Part shown: piece after piece, positions 35,823-45,755 of the stretch | Position numbering within the stretch: position 1 is the first letter of the stretch | Layout: each line of letters begins with the position of its first letter | NCBI GenBank assembly: GCA_001508005.1 | Contig: LGEZ01000004.1 | Location: forward strand, 1 to 64,000 | Length of the DNA stretch: 64,000 nt | Origin: Clostridia bacterium 41_269 | GTDB taxonomy: Bacteria; Bacillota; DTU086 | Direction: 5' to 3' | Program-made: the position numbers and the translations under genes | Notes under the pieces: model-generated | The model's database searches: none | Seen by the model: the letters and a program-made list of their open reading frames with translations, nothing else | Told to the model about the DNA's origin: nothing

Positions 35823-37400
35823 ATGTGTCCATTAAATGTAAGGGTAAGAGGCATAATCTTTTGTGCAGTACTATTGCTTGTTTCCATTATTGCTTTTCCT
35901 GAAAACGCCGGGGCAGTGGGTATAAAGATTTTTGTTGATGGGAAGCAGATCAGTACTGATGTGGAGCCTTACATTGATTCCAATAACAGAACCATGGTTC
36001 CTTTAAGATTTGTTTCCGAAAGCCTTGGAGCAAAAGTTGATTGGACTCATGGAGAAAAAGAAATTTTGATAACTAAAGATGCTGTTCAGATCAAATTGTT
36101 TTTGGGAAAAGCAGTAATGGAGCGCAACGGTAAAGAAATTAAAATAGATACCGCTCCCGTGTTAAAAAACAGCAGGGCTATGGTGCCTCTGCGCTTTGTA
36201 AGTGAGCGTTTAGGATGTAACGTTAATTGGGATGATGTCCAAAAAGCTGTTTACATTTCAAGTAAAGTTTGTAAAGCTTCATCAGAGGAAAAAGATGCAG
36301 ATAAAGAAAACAGCGGATCGGATGGGGGAACTTCGGAAATAAAGCGAGGATACGTTACAGGAAGTATTGTGAATATAAGATCAGGACCCGGAACAAATTA
36401 TTCAATTGTGGGGCAGGTAAGGCAGGGAGCTCCTCTTGTTGTTTATGATGAAAAAGATGGTTGGTATAGGGTGAGTACTACCACCGGTATAAAGGGATGG
36501 ATTGCCGGCTGGCTGGTATCCTTATCTGGCGACAGCAGTAGGGGAAGCGGAGGGGGTGGAGATAGGGATGATATCCCAACAGGGAATACGGATAATACTA
36601 CAGCAGCTATTGTAATCGTTGGTTCAGCGAACATTAGGAGTGGCCCCTCAACAAGCTATCCGGTGACAGCAACTTGCTGCAAGGGAGAAGAGGTTCTTAT
36701 TCTTGGGGAACAGGACGGATGGTTTAGGGTAAGAAAGGAATCAATAGAAGGATTTATATCAAAAGGGATAGTTGCTGTAAAACAGTCTCCTAAAAAAGTT
36801 TATCCTACTCCTCTTAATGGAAGGATTATAGTAATTGATCCCGGCCATGGTTCAGTTAAGTCAGGCGGACTGGTGGATCCAGGAGCTGTGGGACCTTCAG
36901 GACTTAAAGAAAAAGATGTTGTTCTCATTATTGCTCAACGTGCGGGAGAAATTCTTTCTTCTAAGGGAGCAACGGTGATATATACTAGAACGGATGACAC
37001 TTATATGGGGCTGTCCCAAAGAGCTGAATTGGCCAACAATTATGGAGCTGATGTGTTTGTAAGCATACATTGTAATGCCAGCTTGAGTACAGAGGTTCAA
37101 GGAACATCAACGTATTATTATGTATCATTGAGCATGACGCAGGATAAGATAGATGCACGAAGAAAACTTGCAGCTCTTGTTCAGGAAGAACTTGTAAAAG
37201 AGTTGGGAAGAAAAAATCTTGGGTTGAAAGAAGGCAACTTTTTGGTTCTGCGAAATACAACTATGCCCTCAATACTTGTGGAAACAGCTTTTATATCCAA
37301 TCCCACTGAAGAAAGGCTTTTGGCAGATCCCAGTTTCTGTAGACGTGCTGGAGAAGCTATTGCAAGGGGTATAATTAGATATTTTGAAACTGAATCATAA
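35823..37400 (+). CDS. N-acetylmuramoyl-L-alanine amidase with stalk and SH3 domains
   Basis: Secreted cell-wall hydrolase. Signal peptide, then a copper-amine-oxidase-N-like stalk with two NRTMVPLRFVSESLGA/SRAMVPLRFVSERLGC repeats (residues 40-145). Two bacterial SH3 domains follow (VNIRSGPGTNYSIVGQV; ANIRSGPSTSYPVTATC), then a C-terminal Amidase_3 domain with zinc ligands in VIDPGHGS, E in the GLKEKDV segment, and SIHCNA, ending with VETAFISNPTEE. ATG 35823, seven bases after GGGGGTGG, is preferred over GTG 35793. 525 aa. It cleaves the amide bond between MurNAc and L-Ala. Confidence 0.9.
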   Translation: MCPLNVRVRGIIFCAVLLLVSIIAFPENAGAVGIKIFVDGKQISTDVEPYIDSNNRTMVPLRFVSESLGAKVDWTHGEKEILITKDAVQIKLFLGKAVMERNGKEIKIDTAPVLKNSRAMVPLRFVSERLGCNVNWDDVQKAVYISSKVCKASSEEKDADKENSGSDGGTSEIKRGYVTGSIVNIRSGPGTNYSIVGQVRQGAPLVVYDEKDGWYRVSTTTGIKGWIAGWLVSLSGDSSRGSGGGGDRDDIPTGNTDNTTAAIVIVGSANIRSGPSTSYPVTATCCKGEEVLILGEQDGWFRVRKESIEGFISKGIVAVKQSPKKVYPTPLNGRIIVIDPGHGSVKSGGLVDPGAVGPSGLKEKDVVLIIAQRAGEILSSKGATVIYTRTDDTYMGLSQRAELANNYGADVFVSIHCNASLSTEVQGTSTYYYVSLSMTQDKIDARRKLAALVQEELVKELGRKNLGLKEGNFLVLRNTTMPSILVETAFISNPTEERLLADPSFCRRAGEAIARGIIRYFETES

Positions 37401-37438
37401 AATATGAAAAATAATAGTAAGCCACTGCTTTTCTTTTA

Positions 37439-37467
37439 TTGACTGTAATTTTACTAAAGACTAAAAT
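37439..37467 (+). promoter_or_regulatory. Promoter upstream of the UPF0316 gene
   Basis: TTGACT (37439-37444), a 17-base spacer and TAAAAT (37462-37467). Confidence 0.55.
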
Positions 37468-37518
37468 TATTAAAATAGATTGAAAAAGTAAATTTTTTAT
37501 GAGGAGATGCTGTAGGGT

Positions 37519-38040
37519 TTGATACCCATATTGGGTGCTGTTTTGATATTTCTGGCACGGGTAGTCGATGTTTCCGTTGGTACCATAAGAATAATTCTTT
37601 TGGTGCGGGGTAAGCGTTTTGCTGCAGGATTTTTGGGATTTATTGAAGCACTGGTGTACATTTTTGCTCTTGGTTTTGTAATTAACAAACTTGATAGTCT
37701 GTTAAATATCATTGCCTACTGTTTAGGTTTTGCTGCAGGTAACGTTTTGGGCAGTTATATAGAAGAAAGAATGGCAATGGGGTATACCACTGTTCAGGTT
37801 ATTACGCTGTCAAGACCCAGGGAGCTCTGTGTTCGCTTAAGGGAACTGGGTTACGGTGTTACTGTATGGGAAGGTGAAGGCAGGGAAGGAAGAAGGTTGG
37901 TTTTAAATATCATCTTGAAGAGAAAAGATCTGCCCGATCTTTTAAAAATAATTGGAGAATGGGATTTTAAAGCTTTTGTTACCATTCTTGATGCCAGAGC
38001 CACAAAGGGAGGCATTTTAACTGTAAGTGGAACAAAATAA
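37519..38040 (+). CDS. UPF0316 membrane protein (DUF2179/DUF5698)
   Basis: 173 aa with three N-terminal membrane helices (ILGAVLIFLARVVDVSVGTIRIILLVRGKR; AAGFLGFIEALVYIFALGFV; IIAYCLGFAAGNVLGSYIEE) and a C-terminal DUF2179-like domain. This is the UPF0316 (YebE) pattern; the function is unknown. Start TTG 37519, about ten bases after GAGGAGATG. It is followed by murI in the same direction. Confidence 0.88.
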   Translation: MIPILGAVLIFLARVVDVSVGTIRIILLVRGKRFAAGFLGFIEALVYIFALGFVINKLDSLLNIIAYCLGFAAGNVLGSYIEERMAMGYTTVQVITLSRPRELCVRLRELGYGVTVWEGEGREGRRLVLNIILKRKDLPDLLKIIGEWDFKAFVTILDARATKGGILTVSGTK

Positions 38041-38129
38041 GAAGAATAGTGCCTTTCTTTTTTTTTTGATCAGTTTGATAAAAATAATCCAAAAACATTA
38101 AGGAAAAATTGAAAAGGAGACGGACTGAA

Positions 38130-38993
38130 GTGGTTCTTGGAAGTAAAGAAGCATCCAAGCCTATTGGAATGTTTGATTCCGGAGTGGGAGGGCTTTCCAT
38201 TGCTTTGGAACTGCTAAAACAGCTCCCAGGAGAAAGAATTATATATTTTGGAGATACAGCCAATGTACCCTATGGAGAAAAAAGTGAATCTCAGCTCATA
38301 GCCCTGGCAGATAGGATTACCTTTTTTTTGGTGCAGAAAGGGGTAAAGGCAGTGGTTGATGCCTGCAATTCCACTTCTTCTGTGGCTTTGGACTATCTTA
38401 AGGAACGGTATGAACTGCCCATTATAGGTGTTATAGAGCCGGGGGTAAGGGAAGCTATAGAACGGACAAAAAACGGCAGAATTGGAGTTATTGCTACTAC
38501 TGCTACCATTATGAGCTCTGCTCATAAAAGGGCTGCCCAAAAGCTGGACCCTTCTGTAAAGGTGTTTGGTCAGGCATGTCCCAAGTTTGTTCCTCTGGTT
38601 GAAGCGGGAAAGGTTTCGTGTAAAGAGGCAGAAAATGCATGTTTTGAATATTTGATGCCTCTTGTAAAAAAGAGAATAGACACATTGATTCTCGGCTGTA
38701 CCCATTATCCTTTTTTGATTCCAGTTATAAGAAGAATTGTAGGGCCGGAGGTGGCAATTGTTGATCCTGCTGTGGGCACCATTAGGGAATTAAAAGAAAT
38801 TCTTGAGAAAAAGAACATGAGAAAATTATCCCAACCCACAGGGTTTAAGGAACAGGAATATTATGTAAGTGGTGATCCTATCCTTTTTAAAGAAGTGGGC
38901 GAAAAACTTATAGGAACTTCTTTGGGAAGAGTTTTTCGCGTTGCAATAGATGATAAAATAATAGAAAATATAAAAAATGGAAGTGCAGGGTAA
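38130..38993 (+). CDS. murI: Glutamate racemase
   Basis: Supplies D-glutamate for peptidoglycan. Motifs: IGMFDSGVGGLSI, IYFGDTANVPYGEKS, catalytic Cys in VDACNSTSS, and second catalytic Cys in LILGCTHYPFL. The frame opens at TTG 38109, but AAGGAGA nine bases before GTG 38130 marks the start; 287 aa. Confidence 0.95.
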   Translation: MVLGSKEASKPIGMFDSGVGGLSIALELLKQLPGERIIYFGDTANVPYGEKSESQLIALADRITFFLVQKGVKAVVDACNSTSSVALDYLKERYELPIIGVIEPGVREAIERTKNGRIGVIATTATIMSSAHKRAAQKLDPSVKVFGQACPKFVPLVEAGKVSCKEAENACFEYLMPLVKKRIDTLILGCTHYPFLIPVIRRIVGPEVAIVDPAVGTIRELKEILEKKNMRKLSQPTGFKEQEYYVSGDPILFKEVGEKLIGTSLGRVFRVAIDDKIIENIKNGSAG

Positions 38994-39023
38994 TTAATTT
39001 ATTTTAATTGGGGGTATAAGGTT

Positions 39024-39785
39024 ATGAGGATACAGGTATTGGGTTGTTGGGCTCCATATCCCCGTGCCGACCAGGCCTGTTCTGGATATCTTCTTAGTGC
39101 AGGAGGTAAAAATATACTTTTGGATTTGGGACATGGTGCTTTTGGGAAACTTGTTAATGTATTTAATTATTTACAGCTGGATGCTGTTTTTATTTCCCAC
39201 CTTCACATGGATCACTGTGCTGATCTCAGTTGCCTGCGCCATGCCATTTTAGGCTGCAGAAGGCTTGGTAAAATTGATGATAATTGGAAACTACCCCTTT
39301 TTATTCCAAAGGAGCCGCAGCAGATGTTTGAAATTTTCAGTGACTATAATGATGTTTTTGAAATTACTCCTATAGACAGTTTCCTTAGTGGGCAGAATAT
39401 AAAAATGGGGAGTGCAGCTCTTGATTTCCTTTCCGTTGAACATCCCATTCCCACATATGGAATAAAGGTTCTGGATGAGGAAGAGGGTAAAAAGTTCGTG
39501 TATTCTTCAGACACAGCTTATATGGAAGAACTAGTTGATTTTGCAAAAGAAGCGGATATTTTTCTTTGTGAGGCCAGCTTGCTGGAAAGGGATTCTCAGT
39601 ATATTGATAAAGGACATCTTACTTCTAAATTAGCTGGAAAATTAGCAGAAGAAGCTCAAGTTAGGAAGCTTATTTTAACTCACTTCTGGCCGGAATATAA
39701 TTTAAAAGATCTGACAGCTGAGGCAGAAGAGACTTTTACCGGACAGCTGGAAACTGCAGAGCAGTTTAAGGTATACTCATGTTAA
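39024..39785 (+). CDS. Metallo-beta-lactamase-fold hydrolase
   Basis: RNase Z-like member of the MBL superfamily, 253 aa. Metal motif HLHMDHCAD near residues 59-67, later histidines in the SVEHPIPTYG segment, SSDTAY, and LTHFWPEY. GGGGGTATAAGG precedes the ATG. It lies in a housekeeping row with murI, rph and rdgB. The substrate (RNA, cyclic nucleotide or small ester) cannot be decided. Confidence 0.85.
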   Translation: MRIQVLGCWAPYPRADQACSGYLLSAGGKNILLDLGHGAFGKLVNVFNYLQLDAVFISHLHMDHCADLSCLRHAILGCRRLGKIDDNWKLPLFIPKEPQQMFEIFSDYNDVFEITPIDSFLSGQNIKMGSAALDFLSVEHPIPTYGIKVLDEEEGKKFVYSSDTAYMEELVDFAKEADIFLCEASLLERDSQYIDKGHLTSKLAGKLAEEAQVRKLILTHFWPEYNLKDLTAEAEETFTGQLETAEQFKVYSC

Positions 39786-39822
39786 AAGAAAAACTTAGAA
39801 AAAATTATGTAACAGGGGAAAG

Positions 39823-40620
39823 ATGGGTATGGAGGAATTAAGCCACAAGGAGAAAAAGGTAGAAAGGATTGGAAATAGGCCCTTTGATGCCATAAGGCCT
39901 GTTAAAATAATCCGGAATTTTATCAGTTATGCCGAGGGTTCTGTACTTATAGAAATGGGAAACACTAAAGTGATATGTACGGCTACTGTTGAGGAAAAGG
40001 TTCCATCCTTTTTAAAGGGTGAAGGTATGGGTTGGATTACAGCAGAATATTCCATGCTGCCCAGGTCCACTAGGGAAAGGACTGTTAGGGAAGCAGCAAA
40101 AGGAAGGGTTGGAGGAAGAACTCATGAAATACAGCGTTTGATAGGCCGTTCTCTCAGATCAGTGGTTGATCTTACTGTTTTAGGAGAAAGAACACTACGG
40201 ATTGACTGCGATGTTATTCAAGCTGATGGGGGTACAAGGACGGCTTCCATAACGGGCAGTTTTATTGCAATGGTGGATGCTCTGGAATATTTGAGAGAAG
40301 GAGAGTTAATATCCCACCTGCCGGTAAATGATTTTATGGCGGCAGTGAGTGTTGGAAAGGTTGATGGTGAAATTATGCTGGACCTGTGTTTTGAAGAGGA
40401 TTCCAGAGCTCAGGTGGATATGAATGTGGTTATGACAGGGAAAGGGAAAATTGTCGAAATTCAGGGCACTGCTGAGCAGGAACCCTTTGAACGTTCTGAG
40501 TTGGATAAAATGCTTGAAATTGCTTCCAAAGGTATAAAGGAGCTTATAGATATTCAAAAAGAAGTTTTGGGTTCCACAGCCCAAAGGATTGGTCAGGTGA
40601 TAAAATGCGAAAGCTTGTAA
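39823..40620 (+). CDS. rph: Ribonuclease PH
   Basis: Phosphate-dependent 3' exoribonuclease trimming tRNA precursors. Motifs: [51 protein letters not shown], and [19 protein letters not shown]. 265 aa with a slightly extended N-terminus; ATG 39823 follows AGGGGAAAG. Its end overlaps rdgB by 16 bases, a common pairing. Confidence 0.95.
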   Translation: MGMEELSHKEKKVERIGNRPFDAIRPVKIIRNFISYAEGSVLIEMGNTKVICTATVEEKVPSFLKGEGMGWITAEYSMLPRSTRERTVREAAKGRVGGRTHEIQRLIGRSLRSVVDLTVLGERTLRIDCDVIQADGGTRTASITGSFIAMVDALEYLREGELISHLPVNDFMAAVSVGKVDGEIMLDLCFEEDSRAQVDMNVVMTGKGKIVEIQGTAEQEPFERSELDKMLEIASKGIKELIDIQKEVLGSTAQRIGQVIKCESL

Positions 40621-41201
40621 TTGCTTCCAGAAATAAGGGAAAAATTTCTGAGCTCAAAGAACTTTTAAAAGAATATAATTTTGAAATTCTATCCCTTGAT
40701 GATTACCCTGAAATTCCCGAAATCAAAGAAACTGGTAAATCTTTTAAGGAAAACGCACTGATTAAGGCCCGAATTGCTGCTCAAGAAACAGGTTGTTTGG
40801 CTCTAGCTGATGATTCTGGGCTTGAAGTGGATGCATTAGGCGGTGCTCCTGGAATTTATTCTTCCAGATTTGCTGGTCCCAATAAAGATGATGAAGCAAA
40901 CAATAAAAAGCTTTTGGAGCTGCTGGAGGGAGTGCCCTTTGATAAAAGGACAGCCCGTTTTCGCTGTGTGGTAGCAGCTGTGGATCCCCAGGGAATTGAG
41001 ATCACTACGGAAGGAGTATGTGAGGGAAAAATTGGATTTGAGCCTAAGGGCAGTTTTGGATTTGGTTATGATCCCATATTTATTGTTGATGGATATGGTT
41101 TGACTATGGCTGAACTTAAGCCGGAGATTAAAAATAGAATCAGCCATAGGGCAAAGGCTTTTAAAAAAATAGCGGCTGTATTGAAAGGATTATTGGATTA
41201 A
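40605..41201 (+). CDS. rdgB: XTP/dITP diphosphatase (RdgB/HAM1)
   Basis: House-cleaning nucleotidase hydrolysing XTP, ITP and dITP. Motifs: [69 protein letters not shown], and NRISHRAKA. 198 aa, overlapping rph. Confidence 0.96.
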   Translation: MRKLVIASRNKGKISELKELLKEYNFEILSLDDYPEIPEIKETGKSFKENALIKARIAAQETGCLALADDSGLEVDALGGAPGIYSSRFAGPNKDDEANNKKLLELLEGVPFDKRTARFRCVVAAVDPQGIEITTEGVCEGKIGFEPKGSFGFGYDPIFIVDGYGLTMAELKPEIKNRISHRAKAFKKIAAVLKGLLD

Positions 41202-41292
41202 AATTGGGGCACAATAAAAGAGAATTTCAAAAAATTTAAAAAATGATTTGGGATTGTGCTTAAGGCTCATTAATGGTATAATAAATTAGAGC

Positions 41293-41321
41293 TTGACGGA
41301 ATTAAAAATTTAATATATACT
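41293..41321 (+). promoter_or_regulatory. Promoter of the tRNA-Gly/tRNA-Arg unit
   Basis: TTGACG (41293-41298), 17 bases, TATACT (41316-41321); tRNA-Gly begins 25 bases downstream. Confidence 0.8.
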
Positions 41322-41345
41322 TAGTCACTGCTGGTGGTTAAATGT

Positions 41346-41419
41346 GCGGGTGTAGCTCAGTGGTAGAGCCCTGGCCTTCCAAGCCAGTCGCGTGGGTTCG
41401 ATTCCCATCACCCGCTCCA
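41346..41419 (+). tRNA. tRNA-Gly (anticodon TCC)
   Basis: Acceptor GCGGGTG pairs with CACCCGC, the anticodon loop CTTCCAA carries TCC, the T arm holds GGTTCGATTCC, discriminator T, and CCA is encoded. Confidence 0.96.
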
Positions 41420-41445
41420 TTGTTTTATTATGATGGTTTTTACAA

Positions 41446-41522
41446 GCGCCTGTAGCTCAGCTGGACAGAGCAACGGACTTCTAATCCGTGGGTCGCAGGT
41501 TCGAATCCTGCCAGGCGTACCA
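41446..41522 (+). tRNA. tRNA-Arg (anticodon TCT)
   Basis: Acceptor GCGCCTG pairs with CAGGCGT (one G-U), the anticodon arm is ACGGA-CTTCTAA-TCCGT with TCT, discriminator A, CCA encoded. Reads AGA and AGG. Confidence 0.96.
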
Positions 41523-41550
41523 GGTTTTAATATTATTGAATTTTTAGCGG

Positions 41551-41595
41551 ATTACCCCCTCAAAAGAATCTGTTGTCTAGGGAGGGGGTAATTTT
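41551..41595 (+). terminator. Terminator of the Gly-Arg tRNA unit
   Basis: An 11-base perfect stem, ATTACCCCCTC (41551-41561) with GAGGGGGTAAT (41582-41592), ends in TTTT. The loop is about 20 bases, longer than usual. Confidence 0.75.
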
Positions 41596-41789
41596 CATAT
41601 TTATGGATGTTATGGAATTAATTTATTTTATTTTAAAAAAGGTTTGCATATTTACTTATGGTTAGGTACAATATAAACCGTGAATGTTTTAAAGAATATA
41701 AAAACACAGCTTTTGGTAATAGGTGGGGAAATACTTAAAAAATTTTTTGCTAAGCAATATAAAAAATAAAAATAGATAACCAAGGGTGC
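41596..41789. other. AT-rich spacer between tRNA units
   Basis: No gene, repeat or structured element is recognised between the terminator and the next tRNA promoter. Confidence 0.6.
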
Positions 41790-41818
41790 TTGACAAAAAA
41801 CCCATATCTCTGTTATAT
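41790..41818 (+). promoter_or_regulatory. Promoter of the His-Gln-Lys-Leu tRNA unit
   Basis: TTGACA (41790-41795), 17 bases, TTATAT (41813-41818); tRNA-His begins 15 bases downstream. Confidence 0.8.
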
Positions 41819-41832
41819 TATTTCTGCGCTGT

Positions 41833-41910
41833 GGTGGATGTAGCTCAGTTGGTCAGAGCACCAGATTGTGGCTCTGGGGGTCGTGGGTTCGAGTCCCATC
41901 ATCCACCCCA
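41833..41910 (+). tRNA. tRNA-His (anticodon GTG)
   Basis: Acceptor GTGGATG pairs with CATCCAC. The extra G(-1) at 41833 faces C73, the histidine identity pair. The anticodon arm is CCAGA-TTGTGGC-TCTGG; CCA is encoded. Confidence 0.96.
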
Positions 41911-41943
41911 AATAGAAGCTAAATTTTTTATTGCTCTGTTTAT

Positions 41944-42018
41944 TGGGGCGTAGCCAAGCGGTAAGGCAGCGGGCTTTGGACCCGCGATGCGCAGGTTCGA
42001 ATCCTGCCGCCCCAGCCA
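41944..42018 (+). tRNA. tRNA-Gln (anticodon TTG)
   Basis: Acceptor TGGGGCG pairs with CGCCCCA, the anticodon arm is GCGGG-CTTTGGA-CCCGC with TTG, discriminator G, CCA encoded. Confidence 0.96.
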
Positions 42019-42045
42019 TAATGGGAAAAGGAAGGAACGTTATGT

Positions 42046-42121
42046 GGGCCATTAGCTCAGTTGGTAGAGCACCGGACTTTTAATCCGGGTGTCGGAGGTT
42101 CGATCCCTCCATGGCTCACCA
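42046..42121 (+). tRNA. tRNA-Lys (anticodon TTT)
   Basis: Acceptor GGGCCAT pairs with ATGGCTC, the anticodon arm is CCGGA-CTTTTAA-TCCGG with TTT, discriminator A, CCA encoded. Confidence 0.96.
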
Positions 42122-42148
42122 TATTATTTTTTAAATGATTTTCTTTTT

Positions 42149-42234
42149 GCGGGAGTGGCGGAATTGGCAGACGCGCTAGACTTAGGATCTAGTGAGCAGT
42201 GCTCGTGGGGGTTCAAATCCCTTCTCCCGCACCA
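42149..42234 (+). tRNA. tRNA-Leu (anticodon TAG)
   Basis: Class II tRNA with a long variable arm. Acceptor GCGGGAG pairs with CTCCCGC, the anticodon arm is CTAGA-CTTAGGA-TCTAG with TAG, discriminator A, CCA encoded. Confidence 0.96.
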
Positions 42235-42286
42235 TTTATTATCATTATTTTTGTTTTTTATGGCATATTTATTGAGGTACTTTTTT

Positions 42287-42330
42287 AACCTCGGCAAAAG
42301 GGTTTTTCCCGCTGCCGAGGTGTTATTCTA
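42287..42330 (+). terminator. Nested hairpin after the tRNA cluster, probable terminator
   Basis: CCTCGGCA (42289-42296) pairs with TGCCGAGG (42313-42320), with an inner GGG-TTTTT-CCC hairpin. The following tract TGTTATTCTATTT is only moderately U-rich. Confidence 0.5.
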
Positions 42331-42488
42331 TTTGGTTAAAAAATGTTTATGGTTTAGGGAAGTTTTATCAACCATTAAATGTAGCTAGGTTTGCTGATAT
42401 GTGGTACACTAAGCAGGTGTATAAAAAATATTATTTTTAAATTTTAAAAATGGCACCGTTAGTTGTAAATTAAGAAGGGGGAGCATAA

Positions 42489-43793
42489 ATGAAAGCTGAA
42501 GTGGAAAAGATAGAAAACAATTGGGTTAATCTTAAAATTGAAGTAGAGGCCGAAAAAGTCAATCAAGCTCTTGATAGGGCTTATCGTAAATTAGTCAAAG
42601 AGGTAAGCATTCCTGGATTTAGAAAGGGAAAGGCTCCAAGGAAGATACTGGAGAACTTTTTGGGAACGGAGCCTTTATATGAGGAAGCTCTGGATTTCAT
42701 TATGCAGGAAATTTATACTGAGGCTGTGGAGCAGGCAAAAATTCAACCCATTGATGCTCCTCAAGTAGCTGTGGAGCAGTTTGAAGAAGATAAGCCTTTA
42801 ATTTTAAATATTAAAGTAGAAGTTAAACCAGAAATTAAGCTTGGTGAATATAAAGGAATAAAGATAAAAAAACCAGTGGTTGAGGTGAAGGAAGAAGAAG
42901 TTCAGGAATATCTTGAAAAGCTTCAGAAACGCCATGCCAGAATAAAAACAGTTGTCGATGGAACCGTTGAACAGGGTGATATTGCCATTATTGATTATAA
43001 AGGATTTATAGATGGACAGACTTTTGCTGGAGGCATAGCAAGTAATGTTTCCATTGAAGTGGGCTCCGGCCGTTTTATTGAGGGATTTGAGGAGCAGTTG
43101 GTGGGAGCCAAAGTAGGAGAAACTCGAGAGGTAAAGGTTACCTTCCCTGAAGATTATCGAGATAAAAACTTAGCAGGAAAAGAAGCTGTTTTTAATGTTA
43201 CAATTAAAGAAATAAAACGCAAAGAACTTCTGCCTTTGGATGATGAATTTGCAAAGGATGTAAGCCAATTTAATACTTTAGAAGAATTGAAAGAGGATAT
43301 AAGGAATAAGCTAAAGGAAGAAAAGGAGAAAAAAGTCCGTCAAGAAATAAGGGATGAAGTTATAAAGAAAGTTGTTGAAAATGCTGAGTTAGAAGTTCCT
43401 GAAACTCTTATAAAACGCCGCATTGATGCTCATATTAAGAGGTTGGATGAGAGATTGAAAATGCAGGGGTATTCTTTAGAGGAGTACTGTGAAGCTGCAG
43501 AAACTACAGAAGAGGAACTTAGGGAGAAGTATAGGGAACAGGCAATTGAAAGTGTTAAAACAGATTTAGTATTGGAAGAAATTGCACAGAGGGAAAATAT
43601 AAAAGTATCTGAGGATGAAATTTTTGAAGAAATCCAAAATTTAGCTAAAGATTATAATGAAAGTGTAGAAAATGTTCAGAAACACTTGAGATTAAAGGAT
43701 AACCTGCAGGCATTAACCTATGGGCTGCTTATAGATAAAACCATCAAGTTTTTGGTTGATCACAGCAGCCCGGTGGAAAGCAGTAATGAGTGA
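42489..43793 (+). CDS. tig: Trigger factor, ribosome-associated chaperone
   Basis: Peptidyl-prolyl isomerase chaperone at the ribosome exit tunnel. The N-terminal ribosome-binding signature GFRKGKAPRKILE lies near residues 42-54, an FKBP domain (GDIAIIDYKGFIDGQTFAGG; GRFIEGFEEQLVGAKVGE; VTFPEDY) near 155-230, and a long helical C-terminal arm. 434 aa, normal. AAGGGGGAG precedes the ATG. Heads the tig-clpP-clpX row. Confidence 0.96.
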   Translation: MKAEVEKIENNWVNLKIEVEAEKVNQALDRAYRKLVKEVSIPGFRKGKAPRKILENFLGTEPLYEEALDFIMQEIYTEAVEQAKIQPIDAPQVAVEQFEEDKPLILNIKVEVKPEIKLGEYKGIKIKKPVVEVKEEEVQEYLEKLQKRHARIKTVVDGTVEQGDIAIIDYKGFIDGQTFAGGIASNVSIEVGSGRFIEGFEEQLVGAKVGETREVKVTFPEDYRDKNLAGKEAVFNVTIKEIKRKELLPLDDEFAKDVSQFNTLEELKEDIRNKLKEEKEKKVRQEIRDEVIKKVVENAELEVPETLIKRRIDAHIKRLDERLKMQGYSLEEYCEAAETTEEELREKYREQAIESVKTDLVLEEIAQRENIKVSEDEIFEEIQNLAKDYNESVENVQKHLRLKDNLQALTYGLLIDKTIKFLVDHSSPVESSNE

Positions 43794-43836
43794 TCTTTAA
43801 TTTTTTAACTTTTTTATTGAGTGAGGTGAAATGAAT

Positions 43837-44436
43837 ATGTCAATTTTAGTTCCAATGGTTGTTGAACAAACTAACCGTGGAGAGCGGGCCTTTGATATTT
43901 ATTCTCGTTTGCTTAAAGATAGAATAGTATTTATAGGAGGACCCATTGACGATAATGTTGCAAATCTTGTGACAGCACAGCTGCTTTTCTTAGAAGCAGA
44001 GGATCCTGAAAAAGATATACACCTTTATATCAACAGCCCTGGGGGCTCCATAACTGCGGGAATGGCTATATATGATACTATGCAGTACATAAAACCAGAC
44101 GTTTCAACCATATGTTTTGGGCTTGCAGCAAGCATGGGTGCATTCCTTTTAGCCGCAGGAGCTAAAGGAAAGCGCTACGCACTGCCCAACAGCGAAATAA
44201 TGATTCATCAACCCATGGGTGGAGCCCAAGGTCAGGCTGTGGATATTGAAATACATACCAAAAGGCTTCTAAGAGTTAAGAAAAACCTCAACAGAATTCT
44301 TGCAGAAATTACTGGTAAAACTTTAGAGGAAATAGAAAGAGATACTGATAGGGATTATTTTATGTCAGCAGAGGAGGCAAAGGAATATGGTTTAATTGAT
44401 AAAGTGATTTCTTCGAGGGAATTACCTCCTAAATAG
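43837..44436 (+). CDS. clpP: ATP-dependent Clp protease proteolytic subunit
   Basis: Serine peptidase forming the ClpP tetradecamer. Catalytic Ser in [14 protein letters not shown], His in [12 protein letters not shown], and Asp in [14 protein letters not shown] [11 protein letters not shown] 43837 is chosen because GAGGTG ends eight bases before it, whereas ATG 43831 is only two bases away; 199 aa. Partner of ClpX just downstream. Confidence 0.96.
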   Translation: MSILVPMVVEQTNRGERAFDIYSRLLKDRIVFIGGPIDDNVANLVTAQLLFLEAEDPEKDIHLYINSPGGSITAGMAIYDTMQYIKPDVSTICFGLAASMGAFLLAAGAKGKRYALPNSEIMIHQPMGGAQGQAVDIEIHTKRLLRVKKNLNRILAEITGKTLEEIERDTDRDYFMSAEEAKEYGLIDKVISSRELPPK

Positions 44437-44455
44437 TTGAATGTGAGGTGGAATG

Positions 44456-45712
44456 ATGTATAAATACACAGATGATAAGGGGCAGCTGAAATGCTCCTTC
44501 TGTGGAAAAATGCAGGATCAAGTAAGAAAACTTGTTGCTGGCCCAGGTGTGTACATTTGTGATGAATGTATTGAGCTCTGTAATGAAATATTAGAAGAGG
44601 AGCTCAACGATGATTTTGGACAGGAAATAGGTGATATTCCTAAGCCTTCTGAGATTAAAGAAATTCTTGACCAATATGTTATTGGGCAGGAAAGAGCAAA
44701 AAAAGCACTGTCTGTCGCTGTTTATAACCATTATAAGAGAATAAATTTAGGCCTCAAAATTGAGGACGTTGAGCTTCAGAAAAGCAATATAATTATGCTG
44801 GGCCCCACAGGAAGCGGTAAAACGCTTCTTGCCCAGACCTTAGCAAAAATTTTGAATGTTCCTTTTGCCATAGCAGATGCCACTTCATTAACTGAAGCAG
44901 GTTATGTAGGTGAGGATGTTGAAAACATACTGCTCAAACTGATCCAAGCTGCAGATTATGATGTGGAAAAAGCGGAAAAGGGGATTATATATATTGATGA
45001 AATCGATAAGATTGCAAGGAAATCCGAAAATCCCTCAATAACCCGAGATGTTTCCGGAGAAGGGGTTCAGCAGGCGCTGCTGAAGATTCTTGAAGGTACC
45101 ATTGCCAGTGTTCCTCCTCAAGGAGGACGAAAGCATCCCCATCAGGAATTCATACAGCTTGACACAACAAATATATTGTTTATCTGTGGCGGTGCCTTTG
45201 ACGGAATTGATAAGATAATTCAGAACCGCATTGGTAAGAAAGGAATTGGATTTGAAGCTGATATACGAACCAAAAAAGAGACGCAAATTGGCAATGTATT
45301 AAAACACATTCTGCCCGTTGATCTTCTTAAATACGGGCTGATACCTGAATTTGTGGGTCGTGTTCCCATAATTGTTACCCTTGATGCCCTAGATGAAGAA
45401 GCTTTAGTTAGGATATTGACTGAACCTAAAAACGCTTTGGTTAAGCAGTATCAAAAGCTTTTCGAAATGGACGGTGTGGAGCTGGAATTTGAAAGGGAAG
45501 CTCTAATAACCGTTGCTAAGGAAGCTATTAAGAGGGATACTGGTGCAAGGGGATTAAAAGCAATTCTTGAGGATATAATGCTTGATGTGATGTATGAGAT
45601 TCCTTCGAGAAAAGATGTGGCAAAGTGCATAATAACAGAGGATGTCATTAAAAAGAAAAAAGCTCCTATACTCATACTCAAAGACAGCGGCAAAAAAATG
45701 GAAACAGCATAA
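44456..45712 (+). CDS. clpX: ATP-dependent Clp protease ATPase subunit ClpX
   Basis: AAA+ unfoldase for ClpP. N-terminal zinc domain [17 protein letters not shown] with CDECIELC, Walker A GPTGSGKT near residue 115, Walker [12 protein letters not shown], and the ClpP-contact IGF-type loop RIGKKGIGF. 418 aa. Two ATGs (44453, 44456) fall right after GAGGTGG; the second has better spacing. Followed by a strong terminator. Confidence 0.96.
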   Translation: MYKYTDDKGQLKCSFCGKMQDQVRKLVAGPGVYICDECIELCNEILEEELNDDFGQEIGDIPKPSEIKEILDQYVIGQERAKKALSVAVYNHYKRINLGLKIEDVELQKSNIIMLGPTGSGKTLLAQTLAKILNVPFAIADATSLTEAGYVGEDVENILLKLIQAADYDVEKAEKGIIYIDEIDKIARKSENPSITRDVSGEGVQQALLKILEGTIASVPPQGGRKHPHQEFIQLDTTNILFICGGAFDGIDKIIQNRIGKKGIGFEADIRTKKETQIGNVLKHILPVDLLKYGLIPEFVGRVPIIVTLDALDEEALVRILTEPKNALVKQYQKLFEMDGVELEFEREALITVAKEAIKRDTGARGLKAILEDIMLDVMYEIPSRKDVAKCIITEDVIKKKKAPILILKDSGKKMETA

Positions 45713-45724
45713 TTAAAAAAATTT

Positions 45725-45755
45725 AAGGAGCAGCGGGAAACTGCTGCTCCTTTTT
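45725..45755 (+). terminator. Terminator after clpX
   Basis: AAGGAGCAGC (45725-45734) pairs with GCTGCTCCTT (45743-45752), followed by T residues. Confidence 0.88.

Noticed and set aside
41813..42388. ORFs of 79 and 99 codons across the tRNA cluster
   Set aside because: They are translations of the tRNA genes themselves on either strand.
42392..42488. CtsR or CIRCE operator before tig-clpP-clpX
   Set aside because: No GGTCAAA direct repeats or TTAGCACTC-N9-GAGTGCTAA element is seen there, nor before lonA.
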